This document shows positions 34,150-42,882 of a stretch of DNA of 64,000 nt, in pieces. The stretch spans positions 1,940,272-2,004,271 of the forward strand of contig NZ_CP058214.1 of NCBI RefSeq assembly GCF_015482775.1. The letters run 5' to 3'. Positions within the stretch are counted from its first letter, which is position 1; the number at the start of each line of letters is the position of its first letter. The position numbers were made by a program, and so were the translations under genes. The notes below the pieces were generated by a model. It did no database searches and had not been told where the DNA came from. It was given only the letters and a program-made list of their open reading frames with translations. The stretch comes from Kaustia mangrovi. GTDB lineage: Bacteria; Pseudomonadota; Alphaproteobacteria; Rhizobiales; Im1.

Positions 34150-35037
34150 TCAGACGAGCGCACCCTCCAGCCCGAAGAGCTTGCGCGCCGCGGCCGGAGA
34201 GGCGACCGAACCGCCCATGAGCTCCACCACCGTCACCGCGCGCTCGACGAGCGCGGCGTTGCTCGGCGCCAGCACGCCGCGGTCGAGATAGAGATTGTCC
34301 TCAAGACCCACCCGGACATGTCCGCCCAGCATGACGGAGAGAGCGGCCATCGGGAATTCCTGGCGCGAAATGCCGAAGGCCGACCATGTCGCACCCGCCG
34401 GCAGCGCGTCGCGCATGGCGATCATGGCCTCCGGCGTCGCCGGCGCGCCATAGGGGATGCCGAGACAGAGCTGGAACAGCGCCGGCATGGCGAGGTGGCC
34501 ATCGCGGATGAGCACCTTGGCCAGCTCGATATGGCCGAGATCGAAGACCTCCACTTCCGGCGTCGTGCCCGCCGCGCGCGCCCGCCTCGCCATGTCGCGC
34601 AGATGGGCCGGCGTGTTGACGAAGGCGTGCTCGCCGAAATTCATCGTCGCGATGTCGAGCGTGCAGATCTCCGGCCTCAGCACCTCCACATGGCGCATGC
34701 GCACCTCCGGCGTCTCGAGCGTCGTGGCCGGGCCCGGCATGCGCGGCGTCGTCTCGTCCGGCACGAAGCGGGCGCCCGCCCCGGTCGTCAGGTTGACGAC
34801 GACATCGCTGCCGCTATCCCGGATGCGCTCCACGACCTCGCGATAGAGCGCGAACTCCATGCTGGCCTTGCCGCTCTCGGGATCGCGCACATGGATATGG
34901 ACCACCGCGGCGCCGGCGGAGGCCGCCTCCAGCGCCGATGTCGCGATCTCCTCCGGCGTGACCGGCACGGCCGGGTTCTTGGCCACCGTATCGAACGACC
35001 CCGTGACCGCGCAGGTCACCACTACCTCTCGTCCCAT
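34150..35037 (-). CDS. BKACE family 3-keto acid cleavage enzyme (DUF849)
   Basis: The ATG at 35037, with GAGGGAACGC before it, gives 295 residues, the normal family length. The metal ligands are visible as H47 and H49 in VVHIHVRDP, and E246 in RVGLEDNLYL corresponds to the third ligand. Others of the fold are LTTGAGARF and LCLGIPYGAP. BKACE enzymes cleave a beta-keto acid with acetyl-CoA to give acetoacetate and a CoA ester; known substrates include 3-keto-5-aminohexanoate and dehydrocarnitine. It is divergent from a TAXI-TRAP transporter and lies next to gntR. Substrate here is unknown. Confidence 0.9.
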   Translation of the reverse strand: MGREVVVTCAVTGSFDTVAKNPAVPVTPEEIATSALEAASAGAAVVHIHVRDPESGKASMEFALYREVVERIRDSGSDVVVNLTTGAGARFVPDETTPRMPGPATTLETPEVRMRHVEVLRPEICTLDIATMNFGEHAFVNTPAHLRDMARRARAAGTTPEVEVFDLGHIELAKVLIRDGHLAMPALFQLCLGIPYGAPATPEAMIAMRDALPAGATWSAFGISRQEFPMAALSVMLGGHVRVGLEDNLYLDRGVLAPSNAALVERAVTVVELMGGSVASPAAARKLFGLEGALV

Positions 35038-35149
35038 GCGTTCCCTCGCTCCCTGATTCACGGACCGCGCCGCGTTCCCTTCCGGCAGGCAAAAAATCCG
35101 CACCGCCGCGCTTGCTTTACCCGCCATGTTAGCGGAGGATATTTTTCTC

Positions 35150-35168
35150 TGCGATATTCTATTTCGCA
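35150..35168. promoter_or_regulatory. Inverted repeat in the BKACE/TAXI divergent promoter
   Basis: TGCGA (35150-35154) and TCGCA (35164-35168) form an inverted repeat with a 9-base AT-rich spacer, in an AT-rich island (35125-35185) between the divergent genes. It is a candidate operator or promoter element; no partner regulator is evident. Confidence 0.3.
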
Positions 35169-35269
35169 ATTTCAATCGACACTGCACGGAAGAGCCGGGG
35201 CCACCCCAACGAGCCCGACAAGACGGCCCCGTCCACGGCACGGACCACCGGCCGAAAGGGAGGAATTGA

Positions 35270-36454
35270 ATGACCGCCACGATCCATCGACTGATGGGAT
35301 ATGCCCCGCGCGCCGCCCTGCTCGCGACCGCTCTCATGTTCGGCGCGTCCGCGGGCACGGTCCACGCTCAGGGTTCGGGGCTTCCAGACCAGCTCGCCTG
35401 GACCGCCTACGATGTGGGCTCTTCGGGCTACAACCAGGCCGTCGCCATCGGCGGCGCGCTCAAGAACAAGCTCGGCGTCGACCTGCGCGTCCTGCCCGGC
35501 AAGAACGACGTGTCGCGCCAGGTGCCCCTGCGCGCGGGCAAGGTGCAATTCTCCGCAACCGGCGTCGGCGCGAGCTACATGGCCCAGGAGGGCGCCTTCG
35601 AGTTCGGCACCAAGCAATGGGGCCCGCAGGAGGTTCGCGTGCTCGTCGCCTCCAACAGCGACAGCAACCTGTCCGTCGGGACCGCCGCCGATGCCGGGAT
35701 CGAGACCATTGCGGACCTGAAGGGCAAGCGCGTGGCCTGGGTCGTCGGCTCGCCAGCGCTCAACCAGAATATCGGCGCCATTCTCGCCTTCGGCGGCCTC
35801 ACCTGGGACGATGTGGAGAAGGTGGAGTTTCCGGGCTTCGGCGCGGCATGGGAAGGGATCGTGAACAACCAGGCCGATGCGGCCTTCGCGTCCACGACCT
35901 CGGGCCGCGCCTATCAGCTCGAGGCCTCGCCGCGCGGCCTTTTCTGGCCGCCGCTGCCCCATGACGACAAGGAAGGCTGGCAACGCCTGAAGGACGCCGC
36001 ACCCTTCTTCCTGCCCAATGCGGCCAGCGAGGGCGCGACCCTGTCGAAGGAGCACCCGCATGAGGGGGCGGCCTATCCCTATCCGATCCTGATCGCCTAT
36101 GACGAGCAGGATCCCGACCTCGTCTATGCCATGACCAAGGCCATGATCGAGCTCTTCCCCGCCTACAAGGACGCCTCTCCCGGCATCAACGGCTGGGCGC
36201 TCGACCGCCAGGTCTTCGACTGGGCCGTCCCCTATCACGAGGGCGCCATCCGCTACTTCAAGGAGGCCGGCGTGTGGACCGACGAGCACCAGGCCCACAA
36301 TGACCGGCTGATCGAGCGCCAGAAGGTTCTCAAGGACGCCTGGGCAAAGGTGATGGCGGAGGATATCGACGACCCGGCCGAGTTCAAGAAGGCCTGGTTC
36401 GCCACACGCGCCGACGCGCTCGAGGCGGCCGGCTTCAAGCCCATCTACCAGTGA
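35270..36454 (+). CDS. TAXI-family TRAP transporter solute receptor
   Basis: A 394-residue periplasmic receptor with a signal peptide (MTATIHRLMGYAPRAALLAT, cleavage after VHAQ) and a strong GGGAGGAATTGA ribosome site. The mature N-terminus LAWTAYDVGSSGYNQAVAIGGALKNK is the TAXI signature region, followed by KGKRVAWVVGSPALNQNIGA and EFPGFGAAWEGIVNNQADAAF. TAXI receptors deliver to fused DctQM permeases, and exactly such a gene follows 86 bases later. Divergence from BKACE suggests uptake of the compound that BKACE helps degrade. Confidence 0.9.
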   Translation: MTATIHRLMGYAPRAALLATALMFGASAGTVHAQGSGLPDQLAWTAYDVGSSGYNQAVAIGGALKNKLGVDLRVLPGKNDVSRQVPLRAGKVQFSATGVGASYMAQEGAFEFGTKQWGPQEVRVLVASNSDSNLSVGTAADAGIETIADLKGKRVAWVVGSPALNQNIGAILAFGGLTWDDVEKVEFPGFGAAWEGIVNNQADAAFASTTSGRAYQLEASPRGLFWPPLPHDDKEGWQRLKDAAPFFLPNAASEGATLSKEHPHEGAAYPYPILIAYDEQDPDLVYAMTKAMIELFPAYKDASPGINGWALDRQVFDWAVPYHEGAIRYFKEAGVWTDEHQAHNDRLIERQKVLKDAWAKVMAEDIDDPAEFKKAWFATRADALEAAGFKPIYQ

Positions 36455-36540
36455 CCCGTTGACCGAGGCGAGCGGCCGGCAGGGCTCCCCCGCGGAGCCG
36501 CTGCCGGCCGCCGGCGTTTCATGCGAGGAGCCCTGAAGGC

Positions 36541-38502
36541 ATGGCCGGCACTGCCGAGTTGAGCGAACCCGTACGGTACCGCGAACTGCAAGCCCCCTGG
36601 CGCATGGTGACTGTCGTCCTGACGCTCGGGGCGATCCTTCTCGCGGTCAACCAGCTGTTCAATCTCCAGCTCTTCGGCATCGTCATTCTCGACACGCGCT
36701 ATCTCTATGCGCTGGCCGGCGTCTTCCTCGCGATCACCTTCCTGACCTTTCCGGCCTATTCCGGCGCGCCGCTCGCGCGCACGCCCTGGTACGACATCGC
36801 GCTCGCCCTCCTGTCGGCGGCGACGTCCGGCTATTTCGTGTGGACGGCGGAGCGGAGCCTCCTGGAGGGTTGGGAATATGCCGCGCCGGAGAGCGCCATG
36901 TGGGCGAGCGTCGTGCTGTGGCTGCTCATCCTGGAGGCGACGCGGCGCACGGGCGGCTGGGTGATCTTCGCGATCGTCCTGTTCTTCTCGCTCTATCCGA
37001 CCTTCGCCGACCTCGTGCCCGGCCCGATCTCGGGCTTCGCGCAGCCGCTGCCCGACACGCTCGTCTTCCACATCCTCTCCAGCGAGAGCTCCTTTGGCAT
37101 TCCCATGCGCGCCTTCGGGGAGCTCGTGATCGGCTTCATCGTGTTCGGCGCCACGCTGCAGCATACGGGCGGCGGGCGCTTCTTCAACGATCTCGCCCTG
37201 TCGCTCGTCGGCGGTTTCCGAGGCGGCGCGGCCAAGGTCGCGATCTTCGCCAGCGGCTTCATGGGCTCCATGAGCGGCAGCGTGATCTCCAACGTGCTCA
37301 CCACCGGCGCCGTGTCGATCCCGGCCATGAAGCGCACCGGCTTCTCCGCGCCCTACGCGGCGGGAACGGAGGCCTGCGCCTCGACCGGCGGCGTGCTGAT
37401 GCCGCCGGTCATGGGCACCACGGCCTTCGTCATGGCCTCGTTCCTGGGCCTGCCCTATATCGAGGTCGCCGCGGCCGCGGCCATTCCCTCCGTCCTCTAC
37501 TATTTCGGCCTGTTCGTGCAGATCGACGCCTATGCCGCCCGCCGGGACCTGCAGGGCATGGCGCGCGAGGAGCTGCCGAGCCTGAAGGAGACCTGCGCGC
37601 AAGGCTGGCAGTATCTCCTCGTCTTCGCGGTGCTGATCTTCATCATGATCGGCCTGAGGCAGGAAACGCTCGCACCGTTCTACGCGACCGGTCTCCTGCT
37701 CGTGATCAATCAGCTCTCCAGGGCGACGCGCCTCGACTGGCCGGGCCTCATGACGCTTGCCGAGGGCGTCGGCCGGTCCCTGTGCGAGCTCGTCGCGCTG
37801 CTGCTCGGCGTCGGGCTGATCGTCGGCGCCTTCTCCGCGACCGGGCTTGCGGGAACGCTCGTCAACGACCTCATCTTCCTGGCCGGCGACGCGCCGATCG
37901 TTCTGCTCGTCATGGGCGCCGTCACGAGCTTCATCTTCGGCATGGGGATGACGGTCACGGCCTGCTACATCTTCCTCGCCGTGGTGCTGGCCCCCGCGCT
38001 CACCCAGACGGGCATGAACCAGGTCGCCGTCCATCTCTTCATCATGTATTGGGGCATGGTGTCCTACATCACGCCGCCCGTGGCGCTCGGCGCCTTCACC
38101 GCCGCGACGCTCGCCCGCACGAGCCCGATGCGCTCGGGCCTGGCGGCCATGCGGCTCGGCAGCGTCATCTATCTGGTGCCCTTCTTCTTCGTGCTGAACC
38201 CGGCGCTCATCGGCCAGGGTTCGCTGGCGGAAATGGCCGTGCTCGTCGTCACCGCCCTGTTCGGCGTCTATCTCATCGGATCGGCGCTGCAGGGCTATGC
38301 GGCGGGCTTCGGCGCCTTCGGCTCAACGCCCCTCGGGCTCGCCCTGCGCGTGCTCCTCTTCGCCTCGGGTCTCGTCTTCGCGGCCCCCGGCAATGCGGGC
38401 CTCGGCCTGACCCATCTGCACCTCGCCCTGATCGGTGCGGCGCTCGCGGCCCCCTGCCTCGCCTATGCCCGGCTCCAGCGACGCCAGAGCGTGGCGGCCT
38501 GA
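36541..38502 (+). CDS. TRAP transporter fused 4TM/12TM permease (DctQM)
   Basis: A 653-residue protein combining the small and large permease, as is usual for TAXI systems. The N-terminal four segments span about residues 15-150, and the DctM-like part follows with GSMSGSVISNVLTTGAVSIPAM, GGVLMPPVMGTTAFVMASFL, FGMGMTVTACYIFLAVVLAP and YITPPVALGAFTAATLA. The C-terminal three or four segments form an extra hydrophobic region. It forms a transporter with the upstream receptor. Confidence 0.93.
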   Translation: MAGTAELSEPVRYRELQAPWRMVTVVLTLGAILLAVNQLFNLQLFGIVILDTRYLYALAGVFLAITFLTFPAYSGAPLARTPWYDIALALLSAATSGYFVWTAERSLLEGWEYAAPESAMWASVVLWLLILEATRRTGGWVIFAIVLFFSLYPTFADLVPGPISGFAQPLPDTLVFHILSSESSFGIPMRAFGELVIGFIVFGATLQHTGGGRFFNDLALSLVGGFRGGAAKVAIFASGFMGSMSGSVISNVLTTGAVSIPAMKRTGFSAPYAAGTEACASTGGVLMPPVMGTTAFVMASFLGLPYIEVAAAAAIPSVLYYFGLFVQIDAYAARRDLQGMAREELPSLKETCAQGWQYLLVFAVLIFIMIGLRQETLAPFYATGLLLVINQLSRATRLDWPGLMTLAEGVGRSLCELVALLLGVGLIVGAFSATGLAGTLVNDLIFLAGDAPIVLLVMGAVTSFIFGMGMTVTACYIFLAVVLAPALTQTGMNQVAVHLFIMYWGMVSYITPPVALGAFTAATLARTSPMRSGLAAMRLGSVIYLVPFFFVLNPALIGQGSLAEMAVLVVTALFGVYLIGSALQGYAAGFGAFGSTPLGLALRVLLFASGLVFAAPGNAGLGLTHLHLALIGAALAAPCLAYARLQRRQSVAA

Positions 38503-38510
38503 CAGGGCCG

Positions 38511-38542
38511 GCCCCGTCATTGACAGGCATCAATGACGGGGC
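38511..38542. promoter_or_regulatory. 32-base palindrome centred on an FNR/FnrL-type box
   Basis: Two perfect 13-base arms (38511-38523 and 38530-38542) flank a 6-base centre. The middle reads TTGACAGGCATCAA (38520-38533), matching the FNR-family pattern TTGAC-N4-ATCAA. It is 64 bases upstream of the ferric-reductase-like ATG. No T-tract follows on the plus strand, so a simple terminator is less likely than a regulatory site, though it may also attenuate readthrough from the TRAP gene. Confidence 0.6.
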
Positions 38543-38605
38543 GGCGGCGTGCGCGTATGCAGAGCGCGAACACTCCGCCGATCCTCACCGTTGCGCGAGA
38601 AACCC

Positions 38606-39961
38606 ATGCTGCTGAATATCAAGCGCACGCTCTGGGGCCTTCTGGCGGCCCTGACCGTCTTGTGGGTCCTGGCCGAAACCCATGTATTCCAGCCGGCGAA
38701 CTTCTTCGCCTTCCGCGGTAGCATGGTCCAGTACACCGGCGTCATCGCCATGGGGGCGATGAGCGTCGCCATGATCCTCGCCCTGCGCCCGCGCTGGCCG
38801 GAGCGATGGTTCCACGGGCTGGACAAGATGTACCGCCTGCACAAATGGCTCGGCATCACGGCCCTCGTCGTCTCCATCGTCCACTGGCTCTGGAGCCAGG
38901 CGCCGAAATGGGCGGTCGGCTGGGGTTGGCTCGCACGGCCGGAACGCGGTGCGCGGGCCGCTATCGAGAACCCTGTTCAGCAGCTTTTCGCAAGCCTGCG
39001 CGGCACCGCGGAAGGACTTGGCGAGTGGGCATTCTACGCCGCCGTTCTGCTGATCGTGGTGGCGCTCGTCAAGGTCATCCCCTACCGGCCCTTCTACAAG
39101 ACGCACCGGCTGCTGGCGGTGGCCTATCTGGTGCTCGCCTTCCACACGGTCGTGCTGATGACGTTCAGCCACTGGGCGACGCCCATCGGCGTGGCGATGG
39201 CGGTCCTGGTGGCCGCCGGCAGCTATGCGGCGGTCGTCGTGCTCCTGCGCCGCGTCGGCATCGACCGGCAGGTCCGCGGCAGGATCGTCTCTCTGGAACG
39301 CTATCCGGGCGTGCGGGCGCTGGAGACCGAGATCGAGGTGCCCCGGGACTGGCCCGGCCACAAGGCCGGCCAGTTCGCCTTCGCGACATCCGACACCGCG
39401 GAGGGCGCGCACCCCTATACCATCGCGTCCGGCTGGCACCCGAGGAACCCGCGCATCACCTTCGTGACGAAGGCACTTGGCGACTATACGAGCCGCCTGC
39501 ACGAAACGCTGTGCGTCGGCCAGGAGGTGAAGATCGAGGGGCCCTATGGCTGCTTCACCTTCGATGACGGCCGCCCCCGCCAGATCTGGATCGGCGGCGG
39601 CATCGGCATCACGCCCTTCATCGCGGCCATGAAGCACAGGGTGCTCGAGCGCGAGGCCGATCCCGGCGTGCGCCAGCCCGTCATAGACCTTTTCCATTCC
39701 ACCGCCGACTACGACGAGACGGCGCTCGGCAAGCTGGAGGCGGACGCGAAGGCGGCCGATGTGCGGCTGCATCTCCTGGTCGACGCCCGCGACGGCCTGC
39801 TGACCGGGGACCGCATCCGCGAGGCCGTGCCGGACTGGAGCGACGCCAGTCTCTGGTTCTGCGGCCCCATCGGCTTCGGCGCCGCGCTCAGGCGGGATTT
39901 CGCAGCCCACGGCCTGCCGGTCTCGGAGCGCTTCCACCAGGAGCTCTTCGAGATGCGGTGA
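38606..39961 (+). CDS. Ferric-reductase-like transmembrane flavoprotein (FAD/NAD(P)-binding)
   Basis: Starting at MLLNIKRTLWGLLAALTVL gives 451 residues. Six membrane segments occupy the N-terminal half, with histidine pairs suited to heme coordination (HKWLGITALVVSIVHWL and HRLLAVAYLVLAFHTVVL). The cytoplasmic half has a flavin-binding HPYTIASGWHP and the nucleotide-binding IWIGGGIGITPFIAAMKHR, ending in a ferredoxin-reductase C-terminus. It should move electrons from NAD(P)H through FAD and heme across the membrane, reducing iron or another acceptor. An FNR-type palindrome just upstream suggests oxygen-responsive control. Confidence 0.85.
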   Translation: MLLNIKRTLWGLLAALTVLWVLAETHVFQPANFFAFRGSMVQYTGVIAMGAMSVAMILALRPRWPERWFHGLDKMYRLHKWLGITALVVSIVHWLWSQAPKWAVGWGWLARPERGARAAIENPVQQLFASLRGTAEGLGEWAFYAAVLLIVVALVKVIPYRPFYKTHRLLAVAYLVLAFHTVVLMTFSHWATPIGVAMAVLVAAGSYAAVVVLLRRVGIDRQVRGRIVSLERYPGVRALETEIEVPRDWPGHKAGQFAFATSDTAEGAHPYTIASGWHPRNPRITFVTKALGDYTSRLHETLCVGQEVKIEGPYGCFTFDDGRPRQIWIGGGIGITPFIAAMKHRVLEREADPGVRQPVIDLFHSTADYDETALGKLEADAKAADVRLHLLVDARDGLLTGDRIREAVPDWSDASLWFCGPIGFGAALRRDFAAHGLPVSERFHQELFEMR

Positions 39962-39975
39962 GCCATCGTCCGGCG

Positions 39976-41514
39976 TTATCGCATCTCGTCGCGGACCATC
40001 CGGGCGAGCGTCGCCTTGAGAAGCTTGCCCGTGGGGGTCGCCGGCAACTCCGCCATGATGAGATAGCGCGACGGGCGCTTGTAGGGCGCAAGCCGCGCCT
40101 CGACATGGGCACGCAGGGCCGCCTCGTCGAGCGCGGAACCCGCCACGGGCTGGACGCAGGCCACGACCTCCTCGTTGCCGTCGACAGGGCGCCCGACGAC
40201 GGCGCACAGCGCGACATCGGGATGGGTGTTGAGCGCGGCCTCCACCTCCACCGGATAGACATTGAAGCCGGAGCGGATGATGAGCTCCTTCAGCCGTCCG
40301 ACAATATAGAGATTGCCTTCCGCATCGCGGCGCGCGAGATCGCCCGTGTGGAACCAGCCGTCCGGTTCGAGCACGCGCGCGGTGCCGTCCGGGTCGCGGT
40401 AATAGCCCTTCATGACCAACGGCCCTTTCACACACAGCTCGCCGATCGCGCCAGGCCCCGCCTCCCGCCCCGTCGCCGGATCCTCGATCCGGATCCCGAG
40501 GCCCGGCATGGGCGGCCCGACCGTGTCGTCCGCCGCCGGGCGGTCGATATCGGTGGTGGAGACGGTGGGCGCGGTCTCCGTCAGCCCGTAACCATTATGG
40601 AGCGCAAGGCCCCACATCTCCTCCACCCGGCGCTTGAGCGTCATGTCGAGTGGTGCGCCGCCTGCGGAGATGTAGCGAAGGTCGGGCGCGGCCAGCGGCG
40701 CTCCCCGGACGGTCGCGAGCTCGAGCAGCCGGGCATACATGGCGGGCACGCCCTGAAAGACGCTCACCCGGTCCTCCTCAAGCGCGCGGGCAGCGGCCTT
40801 CGCGTCAAAGCGCGCAACCAGCCTCAACCGCGTCCCGTAGCACAGCGAACCGAGGAACATGGAGGCGAGCCCGAAGACATGGGACACCGGCAGCACGCCA
40901 TAGACACGGTCCTTCGGGGACAGGCGCCGCAAATGACCCGACATGCGCGCGACAAACAGCAGGTTCGCATGGGTCAGCATGACCCCCTTCGGCGTTCCGG
41001 TCGTGCCGGAGGTGTAGATGAGGGCCGCGACCTGATCGCGCCCGTCGGTCTCGACCGGTTCGGGCACGCTGTCGGCCACAGGTCCCGCCATCACCTCCCC
41101 GATGGGTCCGAGATCGACCGGTTCCGCGCCCGCCCGCTCGGCATGCTCGCGCGCCGCCGGCGACACGCCCGTCATGTAGAGCGCAAGCCGCGGCGTCGCA
41201 TGGGCCGAAATCGCGGAGAGCTCCTCGCCCGTCAGGCGGGCGTTAAGCGGCACCACCCACGCGCCGAGCCGGCTCAGCGCGAAGATCGCGACCGCGAGCG
41301 CAACACAGTTCTCGTTGACCACCAGCACCCGGTCGCCGCCGCGCACGCCGAGCCCGGCAAGGTGGCCCGCGGCCTCCTCCACCGCCGCCGCCAGCATGCG
41401 GCCGGTGAGGGCATGGCCATCGTCGGCCAGCACCTCGTCGTCGGCGCGCATGTCGCCAAGCCGGTCGACAAGGATGTGGATCCAGGCCTCCGGGGGAAGG
41501 CAGGCCGTGCTCAT
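39976..41514 (-). CDS. Acyl-CoA synthetase (AMP-binding)
   Basis: A 512-residue adenylate-forming enzyme. The ATP loop is ALIYTSGTTGTPKGVMLTHAN (near residue 170), the A5 region is HNGYGLTETAPTVS, A7 is GWFHTGDLARRDAEG, A8 is GRLKELIIRSGFNVYPVEVE and A10 is PATPTGKLLKATL with the catalytic Lys. It activates a carboxylic acid, probably fatty or aromatic, to its CoA ester. It overlaps the following acyl-CoA dehydrogenase gene by 4 bases, so the two act on the same acid in sequence. Chain-length specificity cannot be read. Confidence 0.9.
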   Translation of the reverse strand: MSTACLPPEAWIHILVDRLGDMRADDEVLADDGHALTGRMLAAAVEEAAGHLAGLGVRGGDRVLVVNENCVALAVAIFALSRLGAWVVPLNARLTGEELSAISAHATPRLALYMTGVSPAAREHAERAGAEPVDLGPIGEVMAGPVADSVPEPVETDGRDQVAALIYTSGTTGTPKGVMLTHANLLFVARMSGHLRRLSPKDRVYGVLPVSHVFGLASMFLGSLCYGTRLRLVARFDAKAAARALEEDRVSVFQGVPAMYARLLELATVRGAPLAAPDLRYISAGGAPLDMTLKRRVEEMWGLALHNGYGLTETAPTVSTTDIDRPAADDTVGPPMPGLGIRIEDPATGREAGPGAIGELCVKGPLVMKGYYRDPDGTARVLEPDGWFHTGDLARRDAEGNLYIVGRLKELIIRSGFNVYPVEVEAALNTHPDVALCAVVGRPVDGNEEVVACVQPVAGSALDEAALRAHVEARLAPYKRPSRYLIMAELPATPTGKLLKATLARMVRDEMR

Positions 41515-42665
41515 GAGGCGGCGTCCCGGATCATGTTGCGGGCGATGACGAGCTGCTGGATCTGGCTCGTCCCCTCATAGATGCGGAACAGGCGCACATC
41601 GCGATAGAATCGCTCCACGCCGTAATCGGCGATATAGCCGGCCCCGCCATGGATCTGCACCGCGCGGTCGGCGACGCGTCCCACCATCTCCGAGCAGAAG
41701 AGCTTGGCGGAGGCCGCCTCGGTCGCCACCGTCTCGCCGGCATCGCGCCGTGTCGCCGCGTCGAGCACCATGGCGCGGCCCGCATAGGCCTCCGCCCGGC
41801 TGTCGGCGAGCATCGCCTGAATGAGCTGGAAATCGGCTATCGGCCGGCCGAACTGCTTGCGCTCCATGGCATAGGCGAGACTGTCGCGGATCAGTCGTTC
41901 GGCCACGCCCACACAGACCGCCGCGATATGGAGCCGGCCGCGGTCGAGCACCTTCATGGCCGTCTTGAAGCCCTGGCCCTCGCGGTCCCCCAGAAGCGCG
42001 CTCGCCGGCACGCGGCAATCCTCGAAGATCACATCGGCGGTATGGGCCCCGCGCTGGCCCATCTTCCGGTCGACCGGGCCGATCCTGAGCCCCGACGCGC
42101 CCGCCTCCACCAGGAAGGCGGAAATGCCGCGCGCACCCTTCTCTTCCGGGTCGGTACGCGCCATGAGCGTGAACAGCCCCGCTTCCGGCGCGTTGGTGAT
42201 GAACCGCTTGGTGCCGTTGACCACATAGTGGTCGCCATCGCGAATGGCGGTCGTCTTGAGCGCGGCGGCGTCGGAGCCGGAGTCCGGCTCGGTCAGCGCG
42301 AAGGAGCCGATGATCTCGCCGCTCGCGAGCCTCGGGAGATAGGCGCGCTTCTGCTCCTCCCTGCCATCGAGCACGATGCCCTGCGAACCGATGCCGTTAT
42401 TGGTGCCGAGCATTGAGCGGAAGGCCGGAGAGGTCTGGCCGAGCTCGAAGGCGACGCGCACCTCCTCCGCCATGGCGAGCCCCAGCCCGCCATACTCCTC
42501 CGGGATCGACAGGCCGAACAGGCCGAGCGCGCGCATCTCGTCCAGAAGCGTGGACGGGATCTCGTCGTCCTCGGCGATCTTGTGCTCCATCGGCACCAGC
42601 CGCTCGCGCACAAAGCGGCGCACGGTGTCGAGAAGATGCTCCAGCGTTTCGGGATCGAGGGCCAT
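41511..42665 (-). CDS. Acyl-CoA dehydrogenase
   Basis: Starting at MALDPETLEHLLDTVRRF (GGAAACGCC upstream) gives 384 residues, the standard family length. Features are the N-terminal helical domain, the FAD-contacting FALTEPDSGSDAAALKTTA, and the C-terminal QIHGGAGYIADYGVERFYRDVRLFRIYEGTSQIQQLVIARN, where the Glu of RIYEGTS is the usual catalytic base. It introduces a 2,3-double bond into an acyl-CoA and passes electrons to ETF. Despite its position after the synthetase on the map, it is transcribed first: minus-strand transcription runs from this gene into the synthetase. Confidence 0.93.
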   Translation of the reverse strand: MALDPETLEHLLDTVRRFVRERLVPMEHKIAEDDEIPSTLLDEMRALGLFGLSIPEEYGGLGLAMAEEVRVAFELGQTSPAFRSMLGTNNGIGSQGIVLDGREEQKRAYLPRLASGEIIGSFALTEPDSGSDAAALKTTAIRDGDHYVVNGTKRFITNAPEAGLFTLMARTDPEEKGARGISAFLVEAGASGLRIGPVDRKMGQRGAHTADVIFEDCRVPASALLGDREGQGFKTAMKVLDRGRLHIAAVCVGVAERLIRDSLAYAMERKQFGRPIADFQLIQAMLADSRAEAYAGRAMVLDAATRRDAGETVATEAASAKLFCSEMVGRVADRAVQIHGGAGYIADYGVERFYRDVRLFRIYEGTSQIQQLVIARNMIRDAAS

Positions 42666-42882
42666 GGCGTTTCCGTTGTGTCTTGTGTGCTGTGGACGGA
42701 AACTGTCGCATGAGCGCCACGAAAGCGTCAATTTGGCGGAACAGTATTTTGCATAACAAAACCGCCTCGCAAGGCTTCCGGCAATGAGGGCTTGCCCGGA
42801 CATCGGCTTGCAGTCACAGTCGGGACAGTCCAGCGAACGATCCGCCGGCGTCTCCTGCCGGCGACCTATCGGCAGGGGACCC

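Noticed and set aside
38511-38542. A simple rho-independent terminator after the TAXI-TRAP gene
   Set aside because: The palindrome has no T-tract on the plus strand and contains an FNR-type core; I list it as regulatory and note possible dual use.
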